Made by a program: the position numbers and the translations under genes. From the NCBI GenBank assembly GCA_964019155.1, contig OZ025243.1, forward strand, positions 32,622,028 through 32,686,027: a DNA stretch of 64,000 nucleotides, given 5' to 3'. The notes below the pieces were generated by a model, which was not told where the DNA came from, searched no databases, and saw only the letters and a program-made list of their open reading frames with translations. The stretch's first letter is position 1, and each line of letters opens with the position of its first letter. Below are positions 11,130 through 24,875 of this stretch, one piece after another. The stretch is from Osedax fenrisi. Taxonomy: Eukaryota; Annelida; Polychaeta; Sabellida; Siboglinidae.

Positions 11130-11904
11130 CCCAGTATTCAATACTCGTGTTTAACTTGGATAAAACTGGGAAACTGGGGGAAACTGGGGGAATCTAGTCC
11201 AAACTTGGATCTAGGTGGTGTAAACTTGGATCATATGTAACTAGTTGAAACTTGGATCATTATACAACAGTTTGATCCAAGTTATTTTTTAAACTGGTGA
11301 AACTGGGGGAATCTGGTCCAAACTTGGATCTAGGTGGTGTAAACTTGGATCATATTTAACTAGTTGAAACTTGGATCATTATACTACAGTTTGATCAAAG
11401 TTATTTTTTTAAACTGGTGTAAACTTGGATTTAGCTGGGATTTAGCTCGAGTTAACTTGGATTTAACTCGAGTTAAATTTGGATTTAACTCGAGTTAACT
11501 CGAGTAAACTTGGATCTAGCTGGTGTTAAACTTGGATTTAACTCGAGTTAACTCGAGTAATCTCGAGTTAAACTTGGATCTAGCTGGTGTAAACTTGGAT
11601 CATATGTAACTAGTTGAAACTTGGATCATTATACAACAGTTTGATCCAAGTTATTTTTTTAAACTGGTGTAAACCTGGGGAAACTGGGGGAATCTGGTCC
11701 AAACTTGGATCTAGGTGGTGTAAACTTGGATCATATTTAACTAGTTGAAACTTGGATCATTATACAACAGTTTGATCCAAGTTATTTTTTTGGTGAAGTT
11801 ATAATATATCCAAGTTATACAAGTGATGGTTTTGCGACCTCTTCTTGCACTACAATTTGTCGGTTCCCAAAGGATAAGTTTATGAGCCATTTCGTCCTCT
11901 AGCA

Positions 11905-12125
11905 CAATATACTGTCACGTTACATCATATCATACTTTCAGACCACCGTACTGTCACGTTATATAATATTGTAATGTCACGTTACATCATATCATACTTT
12001 CAGACCACCGTACTGTCACGTTATATCATATTGTAATGTCACGTTACATCATATCATACTTTCAGAACACCGTACTGTCATGTTATATCATATTGTAATG
12101 TCACGTTACATCATATCATACAAAT
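11905..12125. repeat. 62-bp tandem repeat
   Basis: CAGACCACCGTACTGTCACG recurs at about 11939, 12001 and 12063 (period 62), with inner half-repeats of TGTCACGTTA spaced about 30 bp. The array lies inside the CCCAG element. Confidence 0.85.
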
Positions 12126-12129
12126 AATA

Positions 12130-12900
12130 CAAATTTAATACAAATAATACTATTTATAACCTTCGAAGTGTATTTATTTACTATTTCAAACCTTCGAAGT
12201 GTATTTATTTACTATTTCAAACATTCAAATACTTAATTTAACTATATGAAAACTTTGAATACTAAATGTAATACAAATAATATTATTTATAACCTTCTAA
12301 GTGTATTTATTTACTATTTCAAACATTCAAATACTTAATTAAACTATATGAAAACTTTGAATACACGATTTAATACAAATAATATTATTTATAACCTTCG
12401 AAGTGTATTTATTTACTATTTCAAACCTTCAAATACTTAATTTAACTATATGAAAACTTTGAATACACGATTTAATACAAATAATATTATTTATAACCTT
12501 CGAAGTGTATTTATTTACTATTTCAAACCTTCAAAATGAATAATTTAACTATTAGAAAACTTTGAATACACGATTTAATACAAATAATATTATTTATAAC
12601 CTTCGAAGTGTATTTATTTACTATTTCAAACTTTCAAATAATTAATTTAACTATATGAAAACTTTGAATACTAAATTTAATACAAATAATATTATTTATA
12701 ACCTTCGAAGTGTATTTATTTACTATTTCAAACCTTCAAAATGAATAATATAACTATTAGAAAACTTTGAATACATGATTTAATACACATAATATTATTT
12801 AAAACCTTTGAAGTGTATTTATTTACTATTTCAAACCTTCAAAATGAATAATTTAATAAAAATAATACTATTTGAAACCTTCGAAGTGTATTTATTTTTT
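12130..12900. repeat. Tandem array, period about 103 bp
   Basis: ACCTTCGAAGTGTATTTATT recurs near 12159, 12290, 12391, 12497, 12599, 12700 and 12806 with variable spacing of about 101-107 bp. Each unit also holds ACTATTTCAAACCTTCAAA and AAACTTTGAATAC. Open frames through it are low-complexity and not credible genes. Confidence 0.85.
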
Positions 12901-13026
12901 ATATGGCACAACAATGTCTATAAAACTAATATAAGATATCAATATATATATATTCTGTATATTAATTTTACATTCCTATATTTGTTTTATATATTCTCAT
13001 ATTTATTAATTTAATTCAACTTACAG

Positions 13027-13121
13027 AAGCTGTATCCCAAATACATAAGGAAGTTACTACGACGGAAACTACTAATATTATAGAACATTTTTTAAAAAAT
13101 AATAAAAGGGTTACAAAATAA
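13027..13121 (+). other. Exon-like sequence inside the CCCAG element
   Basis: After TTCAACTTACAG (acceptor-like, ending 13026) a frame from 13029 reads AVSQIHKEVTTTETTNIIEH and FLKNNKRVTK before stop at 13121. Its base composition is less biased than the flanks, and it is the only non-repetitive coding-like stretch in the element. No start codon and no partner exon are evident. It may be the last exon of a captured gene or of a lost transposase, or chance. Confidence 0.25.
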
Positions 13122-13439
13122 ATTAATGTTTTACATTTTGTATTTATTAACAATTATATTAATTTAACTCAAATTAAATATAATATATTCATATTTAGTA
13201 GTAAAATAATAAATATTAGTATAGTATTATTATTATAATATATATTGAAATATATTTTAATTTATAAACATAAATATTTATTTTATGTATATATTCTTTG
13301 AACGTTATGCTAACTTATAAATAAATAAACTGATTTCTGAAAACTTCCTTGGATTTAACCGGTCATGAATTTGTATTATCCTCTATTATTCTTGATGTAA
13401 GCTATAATTAATTATATTATAGTTATTTTAATATTGCTA

Positions 13440-13960
13440 ACTTATTTAATTTGGATTAATCTCGAGCTGAACTTGGATTGACCTTCATTTGTCTCGAGTT
13501 GAACTTGGATTTAGATCGATGTAAGCTGCATTTAACTTGAGTAAACTTGGATTTAACTCGAGTTAACTTGGATTTAACTCGAGTAAACTTGGATTTAACT
13601 GGGATTTAGCTAGAGTAAAACTGGGATTTAACTCGAGTTAACTTGGATTTAACTCGAGTAAACTTGGATTTAACTCGAGTTAACTTGGATTTAACTCGAG
13701 TTAACTTGGATTTAACTCGAGTAAACTTGGATCTAGCTGGTGTTAAACTTGGATTTAACTCGAGTTAACTCGAGTAAACTTGGATCTAGCTGGTGTTAAA
13801 CTTGGATTTAACTCGAGTTAACTCGAGTAATCTCGAGTTAAACTTGGATTTAACTCGAGTAAACTCGAGTAAACTTGGATCTAGCTGGTGTTAAACTTAG
13901 ATTTAACTCGAGTTAACTCGAGTAATCTCGAGTTAAACTTGGATCTAGCTGGTGTTTAAA
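13440..13960. repeat. CTTGGATTTAACTCGAGT minisatellite
   Basis: More than twenty imperfect units of CTTGGATTTAACTCGAGT and AACTTGGATCTAGCTGGTGT form the right third of the CCCAG element. The same motif set occurs at 11400-11600 and at 1-110. CTCGAG, itself a palindrome, is repeated throughout. Confidence 0.9.
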
Positions 13961-14039
13961 GTGTTACCAAATTACCGAGCTAAACACGAGTTTTAAACTC
14001 GAGATAAATCCAAGTTAAACACGAGTTTTGAATACTGGG

Positions 14040-17000
14040 TATTGATCAATTAAAAGTAAATTATGACAATAATTCTCCAATAATTGTTATCGCCATCAAA
14101 TTTGGTAGTTATTCGAACATGAATTTTGCATTTCTATCAGCTGTTATGGATATTTAGGATTAATAAATTATATTATTAAATCAAGAGAAAACATCAATCA
14201 CTACTGAAATTATTATTTACTTCATCGATGGTTTTCTAAAATCCATACTTTGATTACGTATATATTTGATAATGATTGTAGGGATATTACCATAATACAT
14301 TATAAACTCTCTGACATTCTCTATCTATTTTATGTACTAATAAATAACTACTATTGACTCAATATCATCTATTATAGATAAGTCTTCAATATAGTTTTTA
14401 TTATTTTTTAAATCCCCGATCTCTCCTTATTATGGGGTTAACCCTGTCATCGATGCTATATAGATGAATTTATATATATATATACCTGTATAACTTATTA
14501 TTAGTCATTAATTAAAAATTAAATATATATATGTATATGTAGGTATATATATATGTATATGTAGCCTATATTAAATTATAATGATTATAATTATTTTAAT
14601 TAATATAGGAAAAGAATAGAAAATTAAGTTACTATTATAGTAATACATATTTACACCTACATTTATATATTATTATTATTATTAAATAGTTTATTGACTA
14701 ACAAAACATTATATGTTTATCGGCGTCATATATAATAAAATAAAAATAAACAAATAATAATAGTAAAGAACGAAAACTAGAACAATACATAATAACGAGA
14801 ACAATGATATTAAATGGAATTACAAATAAAGAAAATATTTATATAATTTACGTTTAAATAATGATTTAGTTATACGTATATCAGTTGGTAATAAGTTCCA
14901 ATATTTTGGTGCTGCAACATATATATATATATGTATAACTTGACATTTATTTAAACATTTGTTACTTTGTGTAGATATATTATTTTTGAATATTTTCCAA
15001 TAAATTATTATTTATATTATATTCTTAATATTTATTATCCAATTGTAGCTATTTTTCGTAGTATTGTTTGTTAAATATTTATTTATTATGACATTTTTCA
15101 AGTCCTTCATAAGTATAATTATTAGATCTTATTCATAGTTAGATTTAGTGTAAACATGAAGTAAACTTAGATATAAACTCCGATATATTATATAACCATA
15201 TTAAAATAAATGATGATAAAACTATTATTTTGAAATGTTACCAACTATAAAAACTTATCTTTTAATAATAGTCATATAGAGCATTTTAATAACATTATTT
15301 CAATTAAATACCTTATAAGTTTAGTTAAAATAAACTTTAATAAATTTAATTATATATCAAAATAAATTATTCTAAATGTACAAGTTACCATTATGAAACA
15401 TTATATTACTGATAATTCTAAATTTAAATTAAACATTATTATAGATTACAAAATATTTGTACATTATCTCACTCCCATAATCCAATATAATAAGAAAACA
15501 TATTATATCACTAACATTAAATATAATTTAGTAGCATATAAATATACAATTGAAATAGTATTTAATCAATATATAATGAAATATGAATTATATAATCTAA
15601 TAGATAATAAACTTAATCGGAAATTATATTTTCCTAAAACTTAATACCATAAGTGGGTTGAATATAGTTATACATATCAACATTAATTTTCAAATAGGAA
15701 CCCACATTTTCCAGTATACAAAATAATTGACAATCAAATTATAATAATATACAAATTATATTTTCTAATTGTTCAAGTATTAGAAATAAATGATCTTATC
15801 TTAAATTAATTCTAAGCTGAAATATATATAATATAGTATGTTTAGATGAAACATTTCGAAATGAATTAATTCATATTCTTTACTTCAAATTTATAATTCT
15901 AATTATTTATTTTTCGTAATGATACACATTCAGGTAATGTTGCTATTATTTAAAATAACTCATCTTCACCCTAGAAGAATATAGTCCAATATTAATTACT
16001 CTCATCAACGAATATCATATATTTATAAATCTACTATAGTAATGAAAAATATATTAGTGATAACGTTTTTTTTTCTCTTATTTTACAAACAAATGTCAAC
16101 TATCTTAAATCGCTCAAGTTAACATTTTCGTAACTTAGGACATTTTAGATACACACAAATATATTTAGTATATTAATTGGAGTACATTAAATAAATGTTA
16201 TCATATAAATACTATGTTTGATATTATCATCCTACCAATAATAATATTATTCAACAAATCTTTATATTTATGTGTAAGTCCTAATAAGTTAAAATAAATG
16301 TGATTTTTATATCTTCACAAAACGTGATCCTTCAAATTAAGATAATAATTAACCCATTTCTATAACTTCTATTGTGTATAGATTATTTTAACATATATTA
16401 ATGGGATAAATAAATATTTACTTAACTTCTAATTTTATTCTCTTTATATCACAATTTGGTTTTAGATTTGGCTAATCTATAGAATCACTATTACTGAAGT
16501 ATTATATGATCTAATGAAATTTATAATAATATATTTATTGATATAGTGTATCTAGAATATTCTAAGACATTTAACAAATTTAATTTTAAATTCGAGCAAT
16601 AAATCATCTTCATTGACATTAGTCAAGTGCTTATTGCTTACTTATTGGTGATATACATTTTATAATAATCCTAGTATAGCCGAAAGAATATATCGGAATT
16701 AAAAGAAAATTTACAAAATCTAAAATACATTACTCGTCTTCTTTTTATTAGTTGTAAAATTTCATATCATTATTATGACGATCGCATTAAAGTTATATAT
16801 ATATATAAAATGATATACATATCTTATTAATAAATTATTATATATCTTTAATTAAATGTCCGATAAACTTATTAGATATTGAATTCAAATCATCATAAAT
16901 ACTATATAAATTAAATGTATTTATAGTATCTTTAAATTTTAAAGATTTACCATATTAATAGTTAAATTATAACTAATGAAATCATATAAAGTCACTATAT

Positions 17001-17038
<38 letters not shown>

Positions 17039-17170
17039 TTTATACTTTTTAATTCAAATAATATTAACAGACGAATTATGGGATCCTTTATCATGTTAAT
17101 AATAATTTATTGAACATAATTATATACTTATATATATAATTATATATATGTGTGTGTGTATCATAAGTTA
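14040..17170 (+). repeat. Large direct repeat, copy A, left part
   Basis: Landmarks shared with 22981-24875 in the same order: TTTGGTAGTTATTCGAACAT (14100 and 23000), ATTACGTATATATTTGAT, CCCCGATCTCT with TTATTATG, GATGCTATATAG, and AAACATTATA/AAACATTACA with ACTGATAAT/TTGATAAT near 15400/24080. An open frame of 83 codons at 15393-15644 is broken by several stops in copy B, so it is probably not a gene. No RNA gene is seen. Confidence 0.65.
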
Positions 17171-17179
17171 TATAATTAA

Positions 17180-20150
17180 TTTAGGATAGGATAGGATAGT
17201 TTATTTATACACCAAATATGGTCAAAAGCGATTACCCTCCCTGGTTTTGAAAACGAAAAAACAAAACGAAGCAATAACAGTAAATAATGTAGCAATATAA
17301 TATATATGAATAGAGATGGAACCAGATCAACATAAAATTAGATAATACCTATTAGAAAGACGTGAAGCGACTTCAATTTACGTAGGCGGTTAGGCTGCAA
17401 ATTACATGCAGTAGGAGCCATGCTTGAAAAGGAGCGAGAATGCATCACGTTATGAGTAACAGGTACATCAAGTAGTATGTCATCAGATGAGCTAAGATGT
17501 GGAAGGATGTTACGACATGTGAGCAATCCATGTAAGTATGCAGGTATGCATAGGAATAGTGTTTTCTGTGTTAAGCAGAGAAGCCTAAATTGATACCGTT
17601 TTCTAAACGATAGCCATTTCATATTGCATTGGTGTGTGTCGATTAAAGCATGATCGCATTGCTTAAGCCTATGAATCAATCTTACACATGAGCGAATAAA
17701 ACTATTAACTTGTATAACTTCAGAGTTCTTAATTCCGTAGAAAAGAGAACAACAATAGTTTATTCGAGATAGTACTAGGGCGTTGATAAGGCGCTTAGTA
17801 ATGTTGGGCGAACAAAAGTTTTTAATGTGGCGAATTTTTCTCAAATAGAAATTAGTGGATTTAGATATTGCATTAATATAAGCTCCTTATGATAGGTACC
17901 ATCAATTAAAAAACCAAGATTGCACACAGATTCAGAAGGCTTAATTATTATACCATAAATTGACAGAGTAGTGAAAGTGACATGTACCTTCGATATGTTA
18001 AGAAGTTCAGTTTTGGAAGTATTGACTAGGAGGTCACTAGTTAGTAACCAGTGAGTAATTTCAGAAGTACAATCAGACTGCTCAGAGTTAGAGTTCATAG
18101 AGTCAATGGGAGTTTAAATAGTATTTTAAAGTCATCAGCATGGATGTGGTAATATATATTAGGTTATTTGCGAATAAAATTAGATATATGACGTAAGTAT
18201 ATAGACAAGAGAAGTGGGCCAAGAACTGATTCTTGAGAGACCCCTTTAAGAATTTTGGTAGGAGGTGATATGTAATCATTGATTTTAACAGATTAAGTTA
18301 GATTAGTGATAAACGACATCCTCCATTTAATGGGGGAAACCTTCAATAACAAGTTCGATGATACTGTTAATAAGGATCGAATGGCTGAGCATGTCAAAGG
18401 CACAATATAGATAAATCAGGAGTAATTGTATGCAATAAAACGAGTAAAGTGAGTTATGAATCAGGTTAGTGACATGGGTGAGGGCAGTCTCAGTAGAGGA
18501 AGATTTTCTATAAGCACTTTTAAAGTAATCAAACAGATTGTTATTTTCAAGGTAATTGATGAGCTGACGACTAACTACACATTCTATTGTATTACTTATT
18601 ATTGGAAATTGTGAGATCGGTCAGTAATTGGTCAATACATCTGTATCAAGATACGATTTTTTAAGGATGGGCTTAATGATGGAATATTTCAGGGATCTGG
18701 CCATGATTCCATCATCAAGTGATTGAGAGATCAATCAAAGTATCGCATTTTCAGTTATAGGGATAATTTTCTTGAAAATGACCAGTGGGAATGGGTCAAT
18801 AGGGGAAATGGATTTAGCAGTGAGAATCAAGTTACGGATTTTGTAAAAGAAGGAGGAGTGGAACAAGAGAGTTTACACGATATAGGGTTAGGAGCATAAA
18901 GGGTAATCGGTGATTGCGCCAATGTAGAACTGATGTTATCAAATATACGGGAGAGCTAGGTAGATAAGGAGTAGAAAAAATAAGAACATAGAATAGCATC
19001 AGAAAATGAGGTAGATTTGAAGTTAGGACCAAGGATGCTATTAGCTTTTTTTCAAGTTTCCTAAATAGCGTTTTACCGTAGCTAGATGGGAGGTGAATCA
19101 AGGATAGGAAATATGGAGGGTAAAAACGAGATTATATGGGTGAAAATGCATTAAGGGAGGAAGAAAGACATACATTGAGGTTGTCAAAAGTTATATTATT
19201 GTTCCATAAACAGTGGGAGATACGCGAGTAAAGATCCGTATAATTTAGATTTTTTAAATCTCTATAATGCATTAGTGACTTAGTGGATGAGGGCCTATTA
19301 AGGAGAATGGAAGTATGAAAAATATAGTGATCAGTAAGAATGTCAGATCGATAACAGAAAGAAATGAAAGTTGGTGAGTCGTTAAAGGTAAAAATGAGGA
19401 CAATGATATTTCCACTAATATGGCTAAACATAATTATATATTAGTTAAGACCTAGGGAATCAGTCAGCTATTTAAATGAAGAGTGTGGGGGAGGAAGAGT
19501 CAACATGATAATTAAAATAACCAACTATTATGACCTTGGAGGCATAAAGATATACTGTATCGTTAATAAGATCATTGCATTCGTCAAAAGAGATTGAGAA
19601 ATCAGCCTTAGATGGACAGTAAATAACGAATATACGAATTGATTAAATTTGAGTCAAAAATTATACGAAATACATTCACCTTAAGATAAAACTATAGAGC
19701 TATCGGAGATATAGAAGATTGTAAATCTATATTCATTAATATACCAACACCACCACCACTACCAGAAGTGCGTGGGTGGAGGAAAAGCTTATAATAAAAT
19801 GCTACATAAGGAGAATATATCAGTGTAGTCAATACTTATCCAGGTTTCTGTAAGACATATAATAGAGAACGGGTGTGTGTTAATAAAAACCAGAATAATA
19901 GTAATATTGGATCTGAGAGAAAGAATGTTGATGAGAGAAAAGATACTACTATCAACATTAGTATTAGGGGATAGTCAAGAAGCAGTCTTAGCCTTAGATT
20001 TAGTGACAGTGAAAGCAGCATTAGATGATTTCCAGGATGATAACTTAGTCTGTGAAGGAGAGTAACAAAATGAAATCAAGTCAATACGATTATCATTTAA
20101 TATCGTTGGTTCATAACTCATGGTGCGGTTATTAAAACCAATGTATGCGA
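17180..20150 (-). pseudogene. Nearly full-length CR1/L2-like LINE, inactivated
   Basis: Minus strand, 5' at about 20130. An initiating MSYEPTILNDNRID is followed by endonuclease motifs: LTETW at about 19840, GRGGGVGI at about 19760, and VIVGYFNYHVD at about 19520, where the catalytic Asp of GDFN is Tyr. SDHYIFHTSI at about 19315 ends this domain. The reverse transcriptase follows: IIKPILKKSYLDTD (about 18650), VSQESVLGPLLLSIYL (about 18230) and HIHADDFKILF (about 18140). The C-terminal region at 17338-17844 has NALVLSRINYCCSLFYGI, WLSFRKRYQFRLLCLTQKT and RSFSSMAP. The 3' end carries TTTATTTATACACCAAATATGG followed outward by an AGGAT microsatellite on the plus strand (17183-17198). Several stops and frame changes separate the blocks. 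It interrupts repeat copy A. Confidence 0.85.
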
Positions 20151-20189
20151 AGTACAGGAGACAGATTTGATGGCTTGATAGTTATTAAT

Positions 20190-20194
20190 TATTA

Positions 20195-20234
<40 letters not shown>
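20190..20234. repeat. (TA)n microsatellite
   Basis: A pure TA tract of about 40 bp lies between the LINE 5' flank and a tRNA-like sequence. Confidence 0.9.
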
Positions 20235-20236
<2 letters not shown>

Positions 20237-20316
20237 TGGTACTATGGATAAATGGCCGACTATCTCATAAGCTTGATCCAAAGGAGATCCCTGGATTCAA
20301 TTCACGAGATGGCAGG
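20235..20316 (+). mobile_element. tRNA-like SINE head
   Basis: An A-box-like ACTATGGATAAATGGCCGAC and a B-box-like CTGGATTCAATTC at 20291-20303 are spaced as in a tRNA-derived SINE. The sequence starts directly after a (TA)n tract. A SINE body follows at 20395 but in the opposite orientation, so head and body here come from different insertions or an inversion. Confidence 0.4.
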
Positions 20317-20394
20317 AATGATTATATGTATACATAATATCTTCATATATGCAGGCGTATAATCATATTACATGTGATTATAATTGTTATTTTT

Positions 20395-20540
20395 TTTTAT
20401 TTGGTGGAGTCCTTTCATCCCATCCTGGAACTTAGATGAAATTTTCACTTATAACCATATATGGCTCTAATGTCCTTCGAAGCCGCTCTCATGTTAAGGC
20501 ATCCATGGTTTTAACGAGAGCCGATCATTTATTTATACAC
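20395..20540 (-). mobile_element. SINE body, inverted relative to the copy at 10.6 kb
   Basis: The reverse complement matches 10605-10745: TCGGCTCTCGTTAAAACCA, GGATGCCTTAA, ATGAG-GCG, CCATATATGGTTAT, TCTAAGTTCC and CAAATAAA at its 3' end. A potential stem pairs GCTCTC with GAGAGC around GGATGCC. No tRNA-like head precedes it on the minus strand. Confidence 0.65.
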
Positions 20541-20544
20541 ATTA

Positions 20545-20848
20545 TATAATTACACATATATAATTAAGTATATGGTTAATTAAATTAATATATTATAAAA
20601 AATGAACTTTAGGTAGATTATGAAGTATATTATAAGTAGATTGTTTAACATAATATGATATCATTGACTTAACATTTGTATAATATGAAGTAAATGTATA
20701 TATAGATGTACTTATCTATATTTATATTATTTTGGTGCTTATTTTATATTTAGTAACCATATTTTAGCACTGTGGAAATATAATGGATAATATTTCGATT
20801 AATATTTACCGATTGAATATTTCCTTTGAATATATAAATATATCCCCC

Positions 20849-20891
<43 letters not shown>

Positions 20892-20985
20892 TATTAATAA
20901 TTAATAATATTAACATAAAATACACGATATATTTAATAAATATTTGATCAAGTATATCATAGTAGTTAATTAGTTATATTTGATG

Positions 20986-21042
<57 letters not shown>

Positions 21043-21467
21043 CTTAATTGATATCATTATACAATTATAATAATAAATATTTATTATATTTGCAATTTAC
21101 CAACAACAAATAATTTGTATATAAATATTTATTTATTGTTAAGCAAATAGTTAAAATATTACTATTAGTAGTAATAGTGATAAAATAACATATGATTATA
21201 ATATATTTATTATAATATCAGTGTAAATAAGAATCACGGAATTATTATATATATAAATTATATAGGTTCAATTATTTTTGAAATTATCCAATTTTAATAT
21301 TAATATATAATTTGTTATTATATTATTTAATTTTAATTGCGATGGCCATAATGAGTAACGCTTAATAGCAGTAATATTATTTACCTTCTTTCGTGAATAA
21401 ACTAATTATTTTTATAAAGTTAAGTTATATTATTATTTTATAATAACCGTTATAATTTATATTAATA

Positions 21468-21505
<38 letters not shown>

Positions 21506-22822
21506 TATTAAAATATTGTATAAGATACATTAAACTACATTGATATAGCATTGCACGATTTATCATATACGAATAATAATAAACATATATATATATATAT
21601 ATATATATATGTATTGTATACATATGGCATATATAAGTATATATATATATAATATATTTATAATAATCAATTGAAATTGCCATTATAAACAAAATGTCAT
21701 AATTTGTCACTCTAATATTCCTATAAAATATGAGAAATTATATAACATATTAATTATTATCTAAATATTGATATGACATTTTATTAAATATTAAATATCT
21801 ACATTTTAATTTAAATATATTATGACTTAGGGGGATTATTACTCAAATTACATAACAAATTATTATTTTCAATTTTTTTTATAGTAAACTAGAATTATAT
21901 AAAAAATTATTATTAAAATTATGTAAACATTATGTATATGTGTGAAATATTATTTATAAAACGGGAGTTTTAAAATATATAAACTTTAAAGAATGAGGTA
22001 AAATAATATGCTGACCGAGGTACAAATATTTAACTTATTATAATATATTGTATATTTATACATTTATATTTGTATACTTTTATTTTACTTTATAATGTAT
22101 CTATAAAGCATATATAATAATTATATATAAATTATTAACTTTTTATTATTTATACCATATATACAAATTACATATATAAATTACTAACTATCTAGTTTAA
22201 ACAAATTAAGAAATAATAATGAAATCTTTTAAATTAATGTACTTAATTAACAAATTATTTTTCAATTTTTACATCTATAATTATAATCAATGTAACTATC
22301 AATTCAATTTTTAAAAGTGTTTACTAAAATATTCAAAGTTCACATAGACATATAAATAAATAATATAATTTAATATTTCTCTGTATGTTTGATAGATATT
22401 ATAAATTAATATATATGTAGTAAATGTATGGCTAATTTTTATAATTAATTAATTATGAAAAAGAATTATTTTATATTATTTTCATTAGATATTTATAAAA
22501 ATATTAAAAAATGTAATAAAGCTATATATTTTTAATAAGAGTATTAGAATTATTAAAAATACTTATAATAAAAGAAAATACATTTTGAAGACATACTATT
22601 TTCACAATTCTTTACACTGTGCAGTGTTGATACATGGTGTCACCCCTTAATTTATACAAATGTATGAATATAATATATAAAATATGATATATATAATGAA
22701 ATGTATATATTACATAAAAATTATAATTTATTAATATGTATTGCTTAAGGAATCATAATATAATAGATTAGTTTTATATAATACATGTATATATATAACT
22801 TATATGTATGTATTTATTTATC

Positions 22823-22864
<42 letters not shown>

Positions 22865-22980
22865 TCTGCTTCTATACTTACCCGGTTGTTAAAACCAAAT
22901 CTGATATTAATAATAATATTAATAATAATAATGATAATAATAATGTATATTGATTTTTCTCAATAGATTATCACAATAAT
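20545..22980 (+). repeat. Large direct repeat, copy A, right part
   Basis: Continuation of copy A past its LINE. 20560-20830 resembles 27060-27250 (TTTAACATAATATG/TTTAACGTAATATG; CTGTGGAAA/CTTGTGGAAA). 21300-21700 resembles 3600-4065. There are (TA)n tracts near 20860, 20988-21037 and 21475. No gene is seen. 22620-22650 holds ACACTGTGCAGTGTTGATAC, a short imperfect palindrome. Confidence 0.5.
20988..21037. repeat. (TA)n microsatellite
   Basis: About 25 uninterrupted TA units. Confidence 0.95.
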
Positions 22981-23591
22981 TATATAATAATTCATCAGAT
23001 TTGGTAGTTATTCGAACATTCATTTTAATATTAATATATATAATTATATCAGCTATTGTAGGTATATAGGATTTAATTGATCACCAATGTTATGGAATCC
23101 AGAGGTGATCATAAATCACTACTACAAGTATTATTTACTTCATCAACAGTTATCTAAAAATACCATACTTTATTACGTATATATTTGATTCAATTGTTTA
23201 TATTGAAATATTTGTTTTTGATTTGAAATACGTTATCAATAACCCTATGTTATACTCAATTTATTTTTGTATCTAACAAATAACAATTAGTGACTCAATA
23301 ACAGATCTGAAAAGTTACTATCTAGATCATCTTGTAGATTAGATTTCCATATAGTATTTATTAAATTTAATATTCCCCGATCTCTACTTATTATGAAATT
23401 AGTTCTGTTCTTCGTGGATGCTATATAGCTGCACATATATTATATAATATCTGTTTAACGGATGTATTAGTCATTAATTTAAATAAATATATATGTATAT
23501 TAAAATATAATATTTATAATTATTTTTTTAATTAAATATAGGATAAGGAGCGGAAATTAGTTTTACATTATAGTAATAATGATACACACAC

Positions 23592-23675
<84 letters not shown>

Positions 23676-24519
23676 TTAAGTAAATGTAATATTAGCAAAT
23701 AGAAAGGATAATATTATTTATTGATTCACAAACCTTTTTATAGATTAATAGGAGAAAAATAAGCAAATATACAAAATTATATTATTAAATTAATAATAAA
23801 TTAATAATGATAATAATAATAATATTCGCTAAAATACATGATAGTAAGATATCAATTAATATGATTAGTAATTATGTCAACAATCTTAAAGTAAATATTG
23901 ACAGAACTACTATTATTATTAAATGTTAGAAACTATAAAAACTAACATTTTTATAATAGTTTTTACAGAATTTAATAACATTATTCAACTAAATAAGTAA
24001 ATAATTTAGTTTAAAATCAAATCATAATTGTATTATTACTCAAAATCAATTTTTCTAAATTTACATTCTGCATTTAAGAAACATTACACTATTGATAATC
24101 TAAAATTCAATTGAACATTATTTCAGGCTTAAAAAATATTTGATATAAGAATCTTACTTCCATAATCCGAAATATTATGAAAAATGAAAAAATAGTGACT
24201 TAACATAATCTAATTTAGAATCATCTTAAATATATAATTAAAATAGCATTTAACAAATTTATAATGAAAATTTAATTACATAACCTAATATATAATAAAA
24301 TTGATAGGAAATAATAATACATTTTCCTGAAACCTAGTATCATAAGTTGTCTGAAAATATTTGTACATATCAAAATTTATTTTTAAATTGGTACCAAATA
24401 TTACTAGTATATAAAATAGGTGATAATATATTAATCAAATTATAATAATATAAAAATTATATTTTCTAATTTCTGAAATATTAGAAATAAATGACATTAT
24501 GTTGAATTAATTCTAATAT

Positions 24520-24561
<42 letters not shown>

Positions 24562-24875
24562 ATGCTATAATCTGTTTAGTTTAAACATTTCGAACAAAAA
24601 TCGAATGCTTTATTCTATATAGTTATTCTATTTTTTTAATAATATAAATAATAATAATGATAATAATATAATAATTATAATAATAATACTTATTATTATA
24701 ATTATTATTGTATATTATAAATTTTAATTATATTTCAGATAAAAGTATTATATATTGAATTTAAATATTAAAAATAATAATTAATATCAATTAAAAGTAT
24801 ATATTCATTAAATTTGTTAACCATATTAATAGGTAAATGAATTACATTATACACTTTAACTATATAGATTGATGT
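22981..24875 (+). repeat. Large direct repeat, copy B, left part
   Basis: Direct copy of 14080-15830 with many indels (landmarks listed under copy A). It contains a longer compound TA tract at about 23597-23676. The region matching the 83-codon frame of copy A carries several stops here. It ends where the minus-strand LINE begins. Confidence 0.6.

Larger units (their letters stand above)
11130..14039. mobile_element. Complete CCCAG...CTGGG element, 2.9 kb, internally satellite-like
   Basis: Terminal inverted repeats of about 34 bp (CCCAGTATTCAATACTCGTG at 11130; reverse complement at 14039) match with one difference. TA flanks both ends (11128-11129 and 14040-14041), compatible with a 2-bp target duplication. 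The interior is almost entirely tandem repeats: CTTGGAT units at both ends, a 62-bp array and a roughly 103-bp array. No transposase is visible, so this is a non-autonomous element. Short terminal repeats with a TA duplication occur in Tc1/mariner-like and some other cut-and-paste superfamilies; I cannot assign one. The window start (1-194) holds the end of a second copy. Confidence 0.8.

Noticed and set aside
19877..20065. Plus-strand 62-codon frame
   Set aside because: It is the antisense of the LINE endonuclease region, where the minus strand has recognisable motifs.
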